Under the pieces are notes generated by a model. That model worked only from the letters and a program-made list of their open reading frames with translations. It did not search any database and was not told where the DNA came from. Of a DNA stretch of 64,000 bases, positions 35,111 through 45,447 are shown in pieces (position 1 is the stretch's first letter; every line of letters starts with the position of its first letter). The DNA comes from Tachypleus tridentatus (taxonomy: Eukaryota; Arthropoda; Merostomata; Xiphosura; Limulidae). The stretch lies in the NCBI RefSeq assembly GCF_004210375.1, contig NC_134830.1, positions 48,923,094-48,987,093 on the forward strand, read 5' to 3'. The position numbers were made by a program, and so were the translations under genes.

Positions 35111-35128
35111 AACTTTTGTTATTATTGG

Positions 35129-35405
35129 GGCCCGGCATGGCCAAGCGTGTTAAGGCGTGCGACTCGTAATCTGAGGGTCGCGAGTTCGTGCCCGCGTCGC
35201 ACTAAACATGCTCGCCCTTTCAGCCGTGGGGGCGTATAATGTTACGGTCAATCCCATTATTCGTTGGTAAAAGAGTAGCCCAAGAGTTGGCGGTGGGTGG
35301 TGATGACTAGCTGCCTTCCCTCTAGTCTTACACTGCTAAATTAGGGACGGCTAGCACAGATAGCCTTCGAGTCGCTTTGTGCGAAATTCAAAAACAAACA
35401 AACAA
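35129..35405 (+). mobile_element. SINE-A, full length with 11-bp duplication
   Basis: Near consensus: GGCCCGGCATGGCCAAGCGT, CGACTCGTAATCTGAGG, GGGGGCGTATAATGTTACGG, tail AAAACAAACAAACAA. GTTATTATTGG is duplicated at 35118-35128 and 35406-35416. Confidence 0.95.
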
Positions 35406-35416
35406 GTTATTATTGG

Positions 35417-36330
35417 TCATCTGAAATACGGAGAATTACCAGCTATTATACGTGCAATAGAAAGGAAATAAAATTAAGATAATCTATTTAGATGGTTTGT
35501 AACTTTACAATAGGTTATTTGCCTACTAGACGAAGGCAATAATTGGTCTAAATATTTGATAACGTATGTAATTCTTGGTATCTTTAAAGACGATGAATAT
35601 TGGAAATAACTTAGTAAAGAAATTATTATTTATGTTTGTAGTGTACTACAAAGCTAATGGTGACACTATATATAATTTGGATTTCTAAAAGGATCAGGGT
35701 GTCTTAAGAATATTGAGTATCGCTAAACATCTAACTTTGCCAAACATATTTTGATAACCACTAGAGACGCCCTAATATCGCCCGTATATAACACTTGTAT
35801 TTGAGATGTCAACGTTTCGGTCATCTTTAGAAATGCCCTATACCATTTGTGTTTTTATAAAACCTAATGAACATTCGTTTCTGAGAGTGTGAACAACAAA
35901 CCCGTACAACTTCTGTGTTCATTTGCTTTGAAACGTTGCACTTTAATTTATTTTTTTATTTATACTTTAAAGCCGCTCGAAGTAAGTATTTTAAAGGGCG
36001 TAAGGACGCAACGAAAGTTCTGGGTATTACACGGAAATACATGGGAAAACTGTGGCACTTCAATTATCTCTACAATAAACTGTGTTAATTGTTGTATTTG
36101 TAAGACAGACAGTTGACAAACGAATTGAAATTATTCTTATAACAGATGCGCTCAGATAAGATAAAATATCCATCGTTCTATATTTGTAACAATAAACGTA
36201 CAACTGGTACGATACAAACAACTATTCGTGTCTCTCTGTTGTTAAAATTGGAATTTAGTGAAGGTGATGGGACTCTGAAGAACTTGAATTTCACGCGACA
36301 CGTTCTCTCGCGATTCTTTCTTTAGCTCCG
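35417..36330. other. Unassigned sequence upstream of promoter-like segment
   Basis: No repeat or gene recognised. The frame at 35889-36116 has no domain. Confidence 0.4.
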
Positions 36331-36637
36331 CCTTTATTACGTCATCAACCCCTATGCTGCCAACTGACAGAGTATCGCACCCCATAACGGTGTTTGACGT
36401 GATATGTTGAACACGTTCGCACTCAGTCTTGTTAAGGTAAATAGCACGGTTTTGTAGCTCCACGTGCTTTCAAACTTTCTTTCGCCAGGGATTGCGTTAC
36501 TCTTTAAAAAGGATCTTGTGGTAAAACAGAGAAAACAAACTGTATTTTGTAAGTCGAAAAATCTTGAATATGTTCTATATCGAAATTATAGGGAGCAAGT
36601 AATCTGTTTGCGGAACTTTCTGAGTAGAAGTTAAGTA
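36331..36637 (+). promoter_or_regulatory. Candidate promoter and 5' leader of the secreted-protein gene
   Basis: Less AT-rich than its surroundings. Visible motifs: a CRE-like TTACGTCATC (36337-36346), a second half-site TGACGT (36395-36400), a palindromic E-box CACGTG (36461-36466) and a TATA-like TTTAAAAAGG about 135 bp before the start codon. All are short and could be chance. The argument is their clustering just upstream of a convincing first exon. The reverse frame at 36242-36463 has no recognisable domain. Confidence 0.4.
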
Positions 36638-36752
36638 ATGAACAGTCCTTCTCCAAAGATGACCCTGTGTTGTGTCAGTAACATTGTCCAACTCCGACTT
36701 TTGGCGCTAGTCCTCGTTTTGATTGTTCTGCTTGCCGCTGTTGGCGCTGAAC
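36638..36752 (+). CDS. First coding exon of a secreted or membrane protein (signal peptide)
   Basis: Starts MNSPSPKMTLCC and continues into a strongly hydrophobic stretch LLALVLVLIVLLAAVGAE, the shape of a signal peptide with cleavage likely near AVGA/E. An in-frame TAA lies two codons upstream of the ATG, which fixes the 5' limit of the frame; a second ATG at codon 8 is an alternative start. The frame meets a perfect donor (GAAC/GTAAGT), leaving phase 1. The next phase-compatible exon I can find is at 62291, implying a 25.5-kb intron. What is seen: start, signal, donor. What is inferred: that it is transcribed and joins the distant exon. It is too short to appear in an ordinary ORF scan. Confidence 0.6.
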
Positions 36753-37562
36753 GTAAGTATTTAATAAATTATTCTACTTTTATATAAAGATGTCTTTTTA
36801 CAGAAACACTTCATTTAAGAATATTAATTAGTAATAAAACAACAGCATATTACTCCTTATTTTTATTATGACAAAAGAGTTAGTAGCCATGATCACACAG
36901 ACGGCTACTATTTCTTATTCTCCTGAAAAATAATAGGCAGTTTTCGATATCGTTCGAGTTTTGGACTTCTTTAATGTATATATATATTCATTTATTCTCA
37001 TATTTTTATGATGTCGTAAATAGTGTTAAATCTTTAAAATGTATTTTAGAAATAACATACAGTATTACCGTTAATAAAGCCAGCCCTAAAGTGGTGGTAT
37101 GTTGGAAATGATAACAATACAAGATAGATTTACAACTAATCGATAAAATATCAAACCATCTAGTTATTATTTGTTGTTGTTTTTCTTTTCTTTCAGTTTT
37201 ATTTAAATGGACAGCTAGTGTCACGAAAGAATTACTATGACAAAATCTACGCGCGCGAAGACACGCGCTGGTAAAATTATCCAAATCATTAATTTAAGAA
37301 ATTTATTGTATCAAAATACTTTTCCACTACGATTATCATTTATAGGTATTAAACACAATAAGAATACATAAAGATTATGTTGATTATAAATTCTTCAAAA
37401 TTACGCATAACACAGAATGTGTAATAATTCGGTTAAGCCTCGTGAAACAGTAAGGTACGCACACAAACATTTTATTAAAATGAAAAGAACTGAATCCTGA
37501 TAGAGTTATTAACAATTCTTTAGAACTTCGTATATCATCACTCAATAAGCCACCAGAGGATG
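36753..37562. other. Start of the presumed long intron, no features
   Basis: Begins with GTAAGT. AT-rich with short TA runs (about 36978-36988). No repeat recognised before the first intronic SINE; the reverse frame 37006-37284 has no domain. Confidence 0.4.
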
Positions 37563-37830
37563 CGTTTGTTTGTCTTGAATTTAGTGCAACTCTACACGAG
37601 GGCTATCTGCGCCAGCCGTCCCTAATTTAGCAGTGTCACACTAGGGAGAAAGCAACTAACTAGTCATCACTACCCACTACCAACTCTTGGTTTACTCTTT
37701 TGCCAACGAATAGTAGGATTGATAGTTACATAATAACGACCCCACGGCTGAAAGGGCGAGCATTTTAAGAGATGGGTTTCGAACCCACAATCCTCAGATT
37801 ACAATTTGATACTGCCCTAATCACCTGATA
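37563..37830 (-). mobile_element. SINE-A, moderately diverged
   Basis: Tail TTTGTTTGTCTTGAATTTAG; body GCTATCTGCGCCAGCCGTCC and AGTAGGATTGATAGTTACAT; head complement GGTTTCGAACCCACAATCCT, ...TAATCACCTGATAG. Confidence 0.85.
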
Positions 37831-37897
37831 GTATCGAAGATCTGTGTTTGTTAGATTAGAAAGTTGAGTTTAGTCCAATATTCGTTATATAACTTTC

Positions 37898-38240
37898 ATT
37901 TGTTTCGGAAATTCACGCAAAGCCAAACTTGTTATCTCCACTAAGTCAACTAAACAATAGTGCCTACCTTCCGTTCTTAGATCACTAGATAAGACTAGAG
38001 GGAAGTCAACTAAACAATAGTGCCTACCTTCCGTTCTTAGATAACTAGATAAGACTAGAGGGAAGTCAGCTAAACAATGTACCTACTTTCCGTTCTTAGA
38101 TAACTAGATAAGACTAGAGGGAAGTCAGCCCAATGTTTACTTGTTAGACTAGATGGAAGTAAGCTGAACAATGGTACCTACCTTCCGTTCTTAGATAACT
38201 AGATAAGACTAGAGGGATGTCAGCCCAATATTGAACTGAT
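37898..38240 (-). repeat. 60-bp tandem array built from SINE-A body
   Basis: Starts with a reverse SINE-A tail (GGAAATTCACGCAAAGCC), then four to five copies of a 60-bp unit: AAGACTAGAGGGAAGTCAAC, TAAACAATAGTGCCTACCTT, CCGTTCTTAGATAACTAGAT. The phrase AAGACTAGAGGGAAG.CAGCT is the SINE-A body read in reverse, so the array arose by local amplification of an inserted SINE fragment with flanking bases. Confidence 0.7.
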
Positions 38241-38244
38241 AACA

Positions 38245-38445
38245 TGAGTATGACATTCAATCCACTATCGTAGATGGTAGTGTTGCTCACTAACTGTCTT
38301 CCTTCAGCATATTAGTAACACAGTCAAATCCTTATCGTGGATGGTTGGTGTCTTTCTTATGCATGAGTATGACAGTGATTCCCTTATCGTGGATAGTATG
38401 GTTTTCTGTTCTAACTGTCTTCCTTTTGGTGTATAATTCAAAAGT
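38245..38445. repeat. Two-copy duplication, about 120 bp
   Basis: ATGAGTATGACA, ATTC.C..TATCGT.GAT and TAACTGTCTTCCTT occur twice in the same order, with a third partial TCCTTATCGTGGATGG between. Confidence 0.6.
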
Positions 38446-38610
38446 GGGAACGGAAGTAAATATCCTTAGTATATGTGTCCTAGTACAATACACCTATGTT
38501 ACAAATACTGGAATCTAACTTGCTTTCAAACTGCATCATCGTATTATGGCACTTAGTCACTAAGCTTTCAGAACTGTCCGTTAGGATAACATAAATCTAT
38601 AAAGAATTTA

Positions 38611-38714
38611 TTTATTTGTTGTTGAGATATACATTTGTCACTGTCGGTGCTGTGGCGATCGAAACTCGATTTTTAGCCTTGTAAGGCCTCCGACTTTCCA
38701 TTTAGCCACGAAGG
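38611..38714 (-). mobile_element. SINE-C, diverged
   Basis: TTTATTTGTTGTTGAGATAT (tail), GTGCTGTGGCGATCGAAACT, CGATTTTTAGCCTTGTAAGG and CCATTTAGCCACGAAGG (head complement). Confidence 0.65.
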
Positions 38715-38873
38715 ATGTCGATATGTATTTCATTTATGTATGAGTTACTTTCTTAAGTTATTCTAATTATGACTTTGTAGTTATCTCTTTTATTGGAATG
38801 GCTTAATAACATTAGTAAAGGTTTGTAAAAATATAACACTTATGGCAACTAGTATATAAGTATATTTTACAAT

Positions 38874-39113
38874 GCCGGGCATGGCTAGCTGGTTAAGGCG
38901 CTCAACTCCTAATCTGAGGGTCGTGGGTTCGAATCCCCTTCACACCAAACATGCTCACCCTTTCAGCCATGAGGGAGTTATAATGTCACGATCAATCCCA
39001 TTCTTCGTTGGTAAAAGAGTAACCCAAGAGTTGTCGGTATGGGGCTGCCTTCCTTCTAGTCTTACACTGCTAAGTTAGGGACGGTCGTGTAGCTTTTCGT
39101 GAAATTCAAAAAT
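38874..39113 (+). mobile_element. SINE-A with internal deletions
   Basis: Head GCCGGGCATGGCTAGCTGGT, CTCAACTCCTAATCTGAGGG (loop CCT, not CGT) and GGGTTCGAATCCCCTTC. Parts of the 3' body are lost (GAGTTGTCGGTATGGGGC, then GGGACGGTCGTGTAGC). The frame at 38872-39078 is a SINE artefact. Confidence 0.85.
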
Positions 39114-39225
39114 AGGTTTTGTACCGTTAGCAGAATTCGCGTAAATAAACGTAGTCCTTACTTTTGAACAAGATGATTTTAAATCAATTATTAGTAGAAT
39201 CAGTTTTCAACCACATTACTAATAT

Positions 39226-39350
39226 TGTTTGTTTGTCTGTTTTTTTAATTTTGCACAAACCTACACGATGGCTATCTGCGCTAGCTGTCCCTAATTTAGC
39301 AGTGTAAGACTAGAGGGAAGGTAGCTAGTAATCACCACCCACCGCCAACT
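39226..39350 (-). mobile_element. SINE-A tail-and-body fragment
   Basis: GTTTGTTTGTCTGTTTTTTT through GCTATCTGCGCTAGCTGTCC to CACCCACCGCCAACT, then stops. It is followed by GTGGGTTCGATTCCCC, a box-B-like phrase in the opposite orientation. It lies head-to-head with the next SINE-A. Confidence 0.8.
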
Positions 39351-39395
39351 TGTGGGTTCGATTCCCCAGAGTGAACAAGACGCATAGTGGTGGTA

Positions 39396-39671
39396 GGCCC
39401 GGCGTGACCAGTTGGTTAAGGCACTCAACTCGTAATCTGAGGGTCGTGGGTTCGATTCCCCGTCACATCAAACATTCTCGCCCTTTCAACCGTGGAGACG
39501 TTATAATGTGACGATCAACCCCACTATTCGTTGGTAAAAGAGTAGCCCAAGAGTTGGCGGTGGGTGGTGATGACTAGTTGCCTTCCCTCTAGTCTTACAC
39601 TACTAAATTAGGGACGGCTAGCGCAGATAGCCTTTGTGTAGCTTTGCGCGAAATTCAAAACAAACCAAACC
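39396..39671 (+). mobile_element. SINE-A, full length
   Basis: GGCCCGGCGTGACCAGTTGG, CAACTCGTAATCTGAGGG, GTGGGTTCGATTCCCCGTC; complete body; tail AAAACAAACCAAACC. Confidence 0.9.
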
Positions 39672-40254
39672 ATTTAGTAGCTTCATATATATTAAAACAA
39701 CAAAATCCGTGATATCCATCCGTCTATTAAATAACATATAATTATATTCGGATATAAAAAATAACAACAAACGTGTTCTCTTAAAATATAATGTCAGAAC
39801 TTGGAAACAGTTAATGGTATTTTCTGTTCCTGTAACAACGTTACGGAACAATTGACACGCAACTTAATGAGTTAATTAAAATTGCTTGAATATATTCCGA
39901 GTCGCCCTCTTTCAGAAATTTTTAGTGAATGGTGATTGTTGTCGGAGTTCAAGCATAAACTTGCAGATAACTTTTTACCACTTAGCGATCTTTTCTCAAG
40001 CAGTTCCTGAACTAATCACCTAGTTATTAGTTTAACTAACAGAATACTGCTATGTTACTTAGATATTACAAGCAGAGATATGAAAGACTTTGTGTTTCGC
40101 ATGAGAATCTGATAGTATAACATGTTTATTTACACGAAACTCGGTAACTAACCCTAATGTTTTCAGGTTGGTAATTACGTGATATAGTTTTGTACCCCTC
40201 CCCCCTTTTGTGGGGGTGAATTTGCTAGGATAAAAGCTGGTATTAATATTTTTA

Positions 40255-40638
40255 TCTCCGCCAACAAAAGGGGTGAAGGTTATATTTCGCTACTGTGTGT
40301 GTTTGCCAGCAAGATTTCTCAAAAACGGCTGAATGGATTTGGATAAACGTCGGTATACTTTTGGACCACGACTCAGTTTAAACGTGGTCAGTTTTTGGAG
40401 GGTCGAGGGCAAAGGTCAGGATCACAAAAATGCCTGTATCTTAATATGGGGTCCGATATTTTACACGGTTTGTGCTCTATAAGTCAATGAAAAACGATTG
40501 GATTTTAATTCAATTTGGTATGCTGTTATTTCTCATTGTTCTGCCAAAAGTTATTTGTGTCCGTTGAAAACGACGGATATACAAACAGACTTTCGTATTT
40601 TTTGAGAGCCGAATATGGTTAACGGTGTGTAGCGGAGA
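40255..40638. mobile_element. MITE-like dispersed repeat, copy 1, TA duplication
   Basis: 384 bp. The ends TCTCCGCC and GGCGGAGA-like (AGCGGAGA) form short inverted termini, with TA on both sides (40253-40254, 40639-40640). Internal landmarks: CCAGCAAGATTTCTCAAAAA, CTGAATGGATTTGGA, GTCAATGAAAAACGATTGGA, GTGTCCGTTGAAAACGACGG. A second diverged copy lies at 51780. No coding capacity. Similar short elements occur in many invertebrates from memory; superfamily not assigned. Confidence 0.75.
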
Positions 40639-40687
40639 TATTTGCTCTGTTGAGTACCCCTTTAGTTAGTTAACCATTGTAATACTG

Positions 40688-40797
40688 TTGGTTTGTAGTT
40701 CAGCGCAGAAGTTCACCAAGGACTATCTTTGAGCTGCCCAACATAGTATGAAACCTCGGTTTCTAGCATTGTAAGTCCGCAGACATACGGCTATGCC
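40688..40797 (-). mobile_element. SINE-C, diverged
   Basis: TTTGTAGTTCAGCGCAGAAG, CTATCTTTGAGCTGCCCAAC, GAAACCTCGGTTTCTAGCAT and TGTAAGTCCGCAGACATACG. Confidence 0.75.
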
Positions 40798-40824
40798 TGT
40801 AATAGTGCCTATATTAGGAAAGTG

Positions 40825-41103
40825 TTTGTTTGTTTGTTGTAAAATTTCGCACAAAGCTACGAGAGGGCTATCTGTGCTAGCCGTCCCTAATTTAGCAGTG
40901 TAAGACTAGAGGGAAGGCAGCTAGTCATCACCACCCACCGCCAACTCTTGGGCTACTCTTTTACCAACGAAAAGTGGGATTGACCGTAACATTATAACGC
41001 CCCCACGGCTGGGAGGGCGAGCATGTTTGGCGCGATTCGGGCGCGAACCCGCAACCCTCAGATTACGAAGCGCACGCCTTAACGCGCTAGGCCATGCCAG
41101 GCC
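40825..41103 (-). mobile_element. SINE-A, full length with 10-bp duplication
   Basis: Tail TTTGTTTGTTTGTTGTAAAA, full body, head complement GGGCGCGAACCCGCAACCCT, TTACGAAGCGCACGCC, ...GGCCATGCCAGGCC. TAGGAAAGTG is duplicated at 40815-40824 and 41104-41113. Confidence 0.95.
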
Positions 41104-41113
41104 TAGGAAAGTG

Positions 41114-41826
41114 CGAACTTGAAATGTACTTAAGTATTTAAGCGTCCAGTTATAAGAAACACGAAAGAGCGTATAGTGCTAAAACTTACGTTTCGATAAC
41201 CACAGAGGGCTCTTAACGACAAGAACAAACGTAATTATGAACTTCAATTCTGGTACATTTTGAAGACAAGTTATTTATTGTTGTTTCTACACATTTTGAG
41301 TTGTATTTTTCTCTCTGAAAGCGTGTTTCACCAAAAGTTTCATAAAGGTATTAAATAACTACCTTAGATTTACAAAGCACTAATTTCTGTTACGACTAGC
41401 GATTGTTTTAATAATGGAAAACTGCTATACAAGGAGGAAAAAAAAACTAAAGTAAGAAGAATATTGTTCTGATAATACGATTCTTTGCTTTCGTCTTGAA
41501 GTGATTATTTTCCATTTGAAAAATAATATTTCACCATTTTTGACCGATCTAAGCTATGATTTTACTATATATTGTCGTGGTTTCTGTGGCGTAGTGCCGT
41601 TTACAACAGATATAACCGCCATAAAACTTATTTGTTTGTTAAGCGCAAAGCTACACAACGTGATGTTTGTGCGCTTATGAGATGACCAAAATAATATGAA
41701 CGTATACGTTTTGATTTTGTTGTAAATATTTTCACAGTTTAATTTCCCTCCCTGTGTAATAGGTGCTGTGTGTCTGATGTAATGTAATTATAAAAGTATC
41801 ATATGTAACTGTGCTTCTCTCTACAT
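41114..41826. other. Intronic sequence; SINE-C tail fragment at 41627-41676
   Basis: ACTTATTTGTTTGTTAAGCG, CAAAGCTACACAACGTGATG is a reverse SINE-C tail with no head. The rest shows nothing recognisable. Confidence 0.5.
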
Positions 41827-41829
41827 CGG

Positions 41830-42155
41830 GCCAATAATTTGAGGATCGCTGGTTCGAATCCTCGTCACACCAAACATGCTCCATCTTTCAGTCGTGGGGG
41901 CGTTATAATTTACGGTCAATCCCACTATTCGTTGGTAAGAGTAGCCCAAGAGTTAGCGGTGGGTGGTGATGACTAGCTGCCTTCCCTTTAGTCTTACATT
42001 GCTAAATTAAGGACGTCTAGGGCAGACAGCCCTCGTGCAGCTTTGCGTGAAATTCAAAAACAAACAAACTAATCTTAAACTGCTAAATCAGGGACGGCTA
42101 GCGCAGATAGCCCTCGTGTATCTTTGTGCGAAATTCTAAACAAACAAATAAACAA
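41830..42155 (+). mobile_element. SINE-A, 5' truncated, with duplicated tail
   Basis: Begins within the head (GGGCCAATAATTTGAGGATC, GGTTCGAATCCTCGTCAC), body complete, tail AAAAACAAACAAAC to 42068. A second partial 3' end follows immediately (CTTAAACTGCTAAATCAGGG, GCTAGCGCAGATAGCCCTCG, AAACAAACAAATAAAC to about 42155), so the final 85 bp are present twice in tandem. Confidence 0.85.
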
Positions 42156-42215
42156 ATGTTCTTGCTCAGCGGTGAGCTTTATCTTGGAGTAAAATCAGTG
42201 TAAAGATTTTAACTT

Positions 42216-42308
42216 CTAATGGACTATCTTTGCTGTGCCCACCACTGGTATCGAGACCATATTTTTACCGTTATAAGCTTTCAGACTTACCACTGACTCA
42301 TTGGGAGA
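42216..42308 (-). mobile_element. SINE-C head part
   Basis: ATGGACTATCTTTGCTGTGC, CCACCACTGGTATCGAGACC, TTATAAGCTTTCAGACTTAC, then CACTGACTCATTGGGA. Confidence 0.65.
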
Positions 42309-43148
42309 CTAACGGTTATGTACAGATAAAACAGTGAATGCCCTGAAATGCTGGACCTACAAAAATGGTCCTTTCAATTACTTCGATATCTCTTGTGCTG
42401 GTTGAAGATTTAACATTACAATACAGATCTATCTTGAAAAAATATCTGTTGAAAAGCAGCGCGAGAATGCTATTAAATTCAAATGCTTACGATAGCACTG
42501 ACTTAAATATACAGAATAACCTTAACAGATGACGGTTACCCGGATATGAACTGGTTTTATAATTCGTCTGTGGAAAGCCACGAAGTCTGAAGAACTGAAG
42601 ACCTTCAAGATTGGAAGAATTCACCTCTCAGTGTAATTGTGAATCTAACTTCTATGTAATCAGGTGTGGAATTAGACCTTTTGCTCTTGAATGAGATACA
42701 GGAGCTGAATGACTCGGTTAGAGACACCTGGCTCAGATGTCAGTTACATTATTCAGTTCAAAGATCTGAACGAGATCTTTGGAGTAGGGGTGCCATTGAC
42801 TGGCTGTCACACTTGTAACCATCAGTTGAATACGTTGAATATCTTCATCATGTTTCAACCTATGGATCCTCTAGGACGTAGCCAGACACGTAAAATACTA
42901 CTTGGTCGGCCTGCATGTCTAGCGGTTTTATTTTGTAAACGAAAAATGACGACATCGTTAATATCAAACTATTTGAATCTCTACGTAACATCAGCCGTGG
43001 ATAATGTTGTAAACTCTCAGTAGCCGTAGCCTAGTTTCACATCAAAATAATAAAGGTATGTTTACGTCACGATACTTAACAATCGCACGTTAACTAAATA
43101 AACCAAGTTATAACAGAGCTGAGACAGCTGTAATAGAATATTTGCACT
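42309..43148. other. Intronic sequence, nothing assigned
   Basis: A short perfect hairpin AAAGATCT...AGATCTTT lies near 42759-42780. The 104-codon frame 42709-43023 has no domain I recognise, and no splice context or repeat supports it. Confidence 0.4.
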
Positions 43149-43149
43149 T

Positions 43150-43340
43150 TAACTTGCAAGTTGTTAGCCACGTTAGGTTACTTATTGGCAGGTATGTTGT
43201 TTGTCGAACTAAGTTACTTGTACTTATTAACAAGTACGTTGTTTGTCGAACTAAGTTACTTGTACTTATTAACAGGCACGTTGTTTGTTACGCTAAGTTA
43301 CGTGTACTTACTAACGGACATTTGTTTGTCACGTTCAGCT
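43150..43340. repeat. 42-bp minisatellite, about four copies
   Basis: GTTGTTTGTCGAACTAAGTT, ACTTGTACTTATTAACA repeat with starts at 43196, 43238 and 43280 (42 bp). The period is divisible by three, so two frames stay open across it. Confidence 0.85.
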
Positions 43341-43345
43341 TAGTT

Positions 43346-44044
43346 GTTTAAACTGTTTGTTTATAGTTAACACAAAGATACACAATAGACTATTAAAGAA
43401 GGCTTAAAAATCATTGACCCAAATTTATATGGTAATAAGTAAGCTTAGCCTACAAATGAAATGCCTTGTGTAAAAGGAAGTGACGTTAAACTGTTTATAT
43501 CCTTTCCATTCCATTATAGAATATATAAATACTAAAAATACACGCAATAAGTGAACTGTTAACAATGGAAAATATCAGTTTTAATTAGGAAAATAGGATT
43601 TTAACATTGATTTACGAGCTATCGAATTTTAGAACATTTTAAACTGCAATCAAACTAATTCCTTAAGATCTTGTTAAAAGACAGTTAACACATTTTCATC
43701 TACTATGATAATAGCTATTTCACACATTGTGTCGACCCGCAACAGATGTAGATAGCATTGTTAGCGTGTTGGTATATGTTGACACAATTATAAGCCACCC
43801 AACAGTGTTCGATACGTCACGTTCGACCCACTAGCCACTACTGTTGTTGTTTGCTTGTAAATATGCCATAATTTGACATTATTTCTGTCGTAATATTATT
43901 TTAAAAGCTTATTTTTTCTATCCTTCACCAAACTATCTTTTGTTCAAGACGCAGATTTATCTACTACAGTTCAATTCACTTCTGAATTTTATCATGTGTT
44001 TTCCGAAACGTTCTACGCATGTTCGTATAACTTTTAATGCGATT
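43346..44044. other. Intronic sequence, nothing assigned
   Basis: No repeat or exon recognised. Confidence 0.4.
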
Positions 44045-44385
44045 GTTCTTCTGCGCAGAGTTACACAACTGACTATCTGCGCTGCGCCCACCGGAGTGTT
44101 TGTTCGTGTTTGAATTTTGCGCAAAACTACACGAAGTCTATCTACACTAGGTGTCCGTAACTTAGCAGTGTAAGACTAGAGGGAAGGCTACTCTTTTACC
44201 AACGAATAGCGGGATTGATCATCATACTATAATGACCTTACGGCTGAAAGGGCGAGTATGTTTGGTGTGACAGGGATTCGCACCCGCAGCCCTCAGATTA
44301 CGAGTCAAGGGCCTTAACTATCTGGCTACGTTAGGCCCTTCCCATCGGAGTGGTCGAATTTTACCGTTGAGCTTCTGTGGGAAGG
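44045..44385 (-). mobile_element. SINE-C split by a SINE-A
   Basis: Tail side CTGCGCAGAGTTACACAACT, GACTATCTGCGCTGCGCCCA up to 44098. Head side resumes GGAGTGGTCGAATTTTACCG at 44341. The CCCACCGGAGTG / CCCATCGGAGTG pair is the later element's target duplication. Confidence 0.75.
44099..44340 (-). mobile_element. SINE-A nested in SINE-C, internal deletion
   Basis: Tail TTTGTTCGTGTTTGAATTTT to head complement GGATTCGCACCCGCAGCCCT, ...GGCTACGTTAGGCCC. The body lacks the segment that normally reads AGCTAGTCATCACC...CTCTTGGG. The duplication 44087-44098 / 44341-44352 has one mismatch. Confidence 0.9.
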
Positions 44386-45164
44386 TGACAATGCAGTGCT
44401 TATTGTCCTAACTAGAACCTCTATTTTCCTTTCTAGATTTGATGTTTTCCCTCAATAAATTATCTTACCAAACATTTCTAGTCTTTTGTAATGGTATTTA
44501 GTTTCCGTTCTTTGATTTCTCATAATATTTATAGTTTCGTTTTCTATGCTACAGTAAACAGAAAAGTTCCCATAATCTGCTAGACAAGCGTTTCATGCGT
44601 CGTTGGTTATCTTGATAAACGTTATCGGCACAAGTATTTTCTTCAACAAACATACAATATATAAGATTATCTCTATAAAACAGGGATGTATTTAAAACCT
44701 AAATATTTTCTCTTTATTATGTTGTGAGCACCATAATACTTGATTATTGCTCAGTGTTAAGAAAATTATAAATGTTTTCTTTCATTTTTTAAAACTAATT
44801 TTACCTTTCTGTAGTTTATGGTGTTTGAGTTTTTGGCTTTTAAAACATTTTGCAATGTTAGAAGTCCTGTTTTTGTTTCAAGTTATTTTAAGCCCAAACA
44901 AATCAAATAAAACTCACTGTTAAGTTGTTCTTTAGTATATATTTTATTTTTAGGCTTAACTTTACAAGTTAGAAAATTATATACAGGCTTACAAAGGAAT
45001 TATCTATATAGCTCTCACAAGGTATAAATTTCTTGGGGTAAGTGAGTAGCGCGTGCTTTATTATAGGTGTTCAGAACTAGTTTCTTGGTATCCAAGGTTA
45101 TTCCATGGTGGTTTCTTTGACGTGACTGATTTTTATGTAACGATTAAATGACTCAACAGTAAAG
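44386..45164. other. Intronic sequence, nothing assigned
   Basis: AT-rich, no repeat or exon recognised. Confidence 0.4.
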
Positions 45165-45447
45165 TGTCCCGACATAGCCAGGTAGCTAGAAGGCGCTCCA
45201 TTCGTAATCTAAAAATGCGCGTTCGAATCCCAGTCACACCAAACTTGCTCGCCCTATTAGCTGTGGGGGCGTTATACTGTACGATCAATCCCATAAGTCG
45301 TTGGTAAAACAGTAGCCCAAGAATTGGGGGTGGGTGGTGATGACTAGCTGCCTACCCTCTAGTCCCGTACTGCTGAATTAGGGACGGCTAGCGCAGATAG
45401 CCTTCGTGTAGCTTTGCTCGAAATTCAAAAACAAACAAATAAACAAT
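45165..45447 (+). mobile_element. SINE-A, nearly full length
   Basis: Head GTCCCGACATAGCCAGGTAG, CCATTCGTAATCTAAAAATG and GCGTTCGAATCCCAGTCAC; body complete; tail AAAACAAACAAATAAAC. Confidence 0.9.

Noticed and set aside
42709..43023. 104-codon open frame in the presumed intron
   Set aside because: No domain or splice context. A frame of this length is expected by chance in 64 kb.
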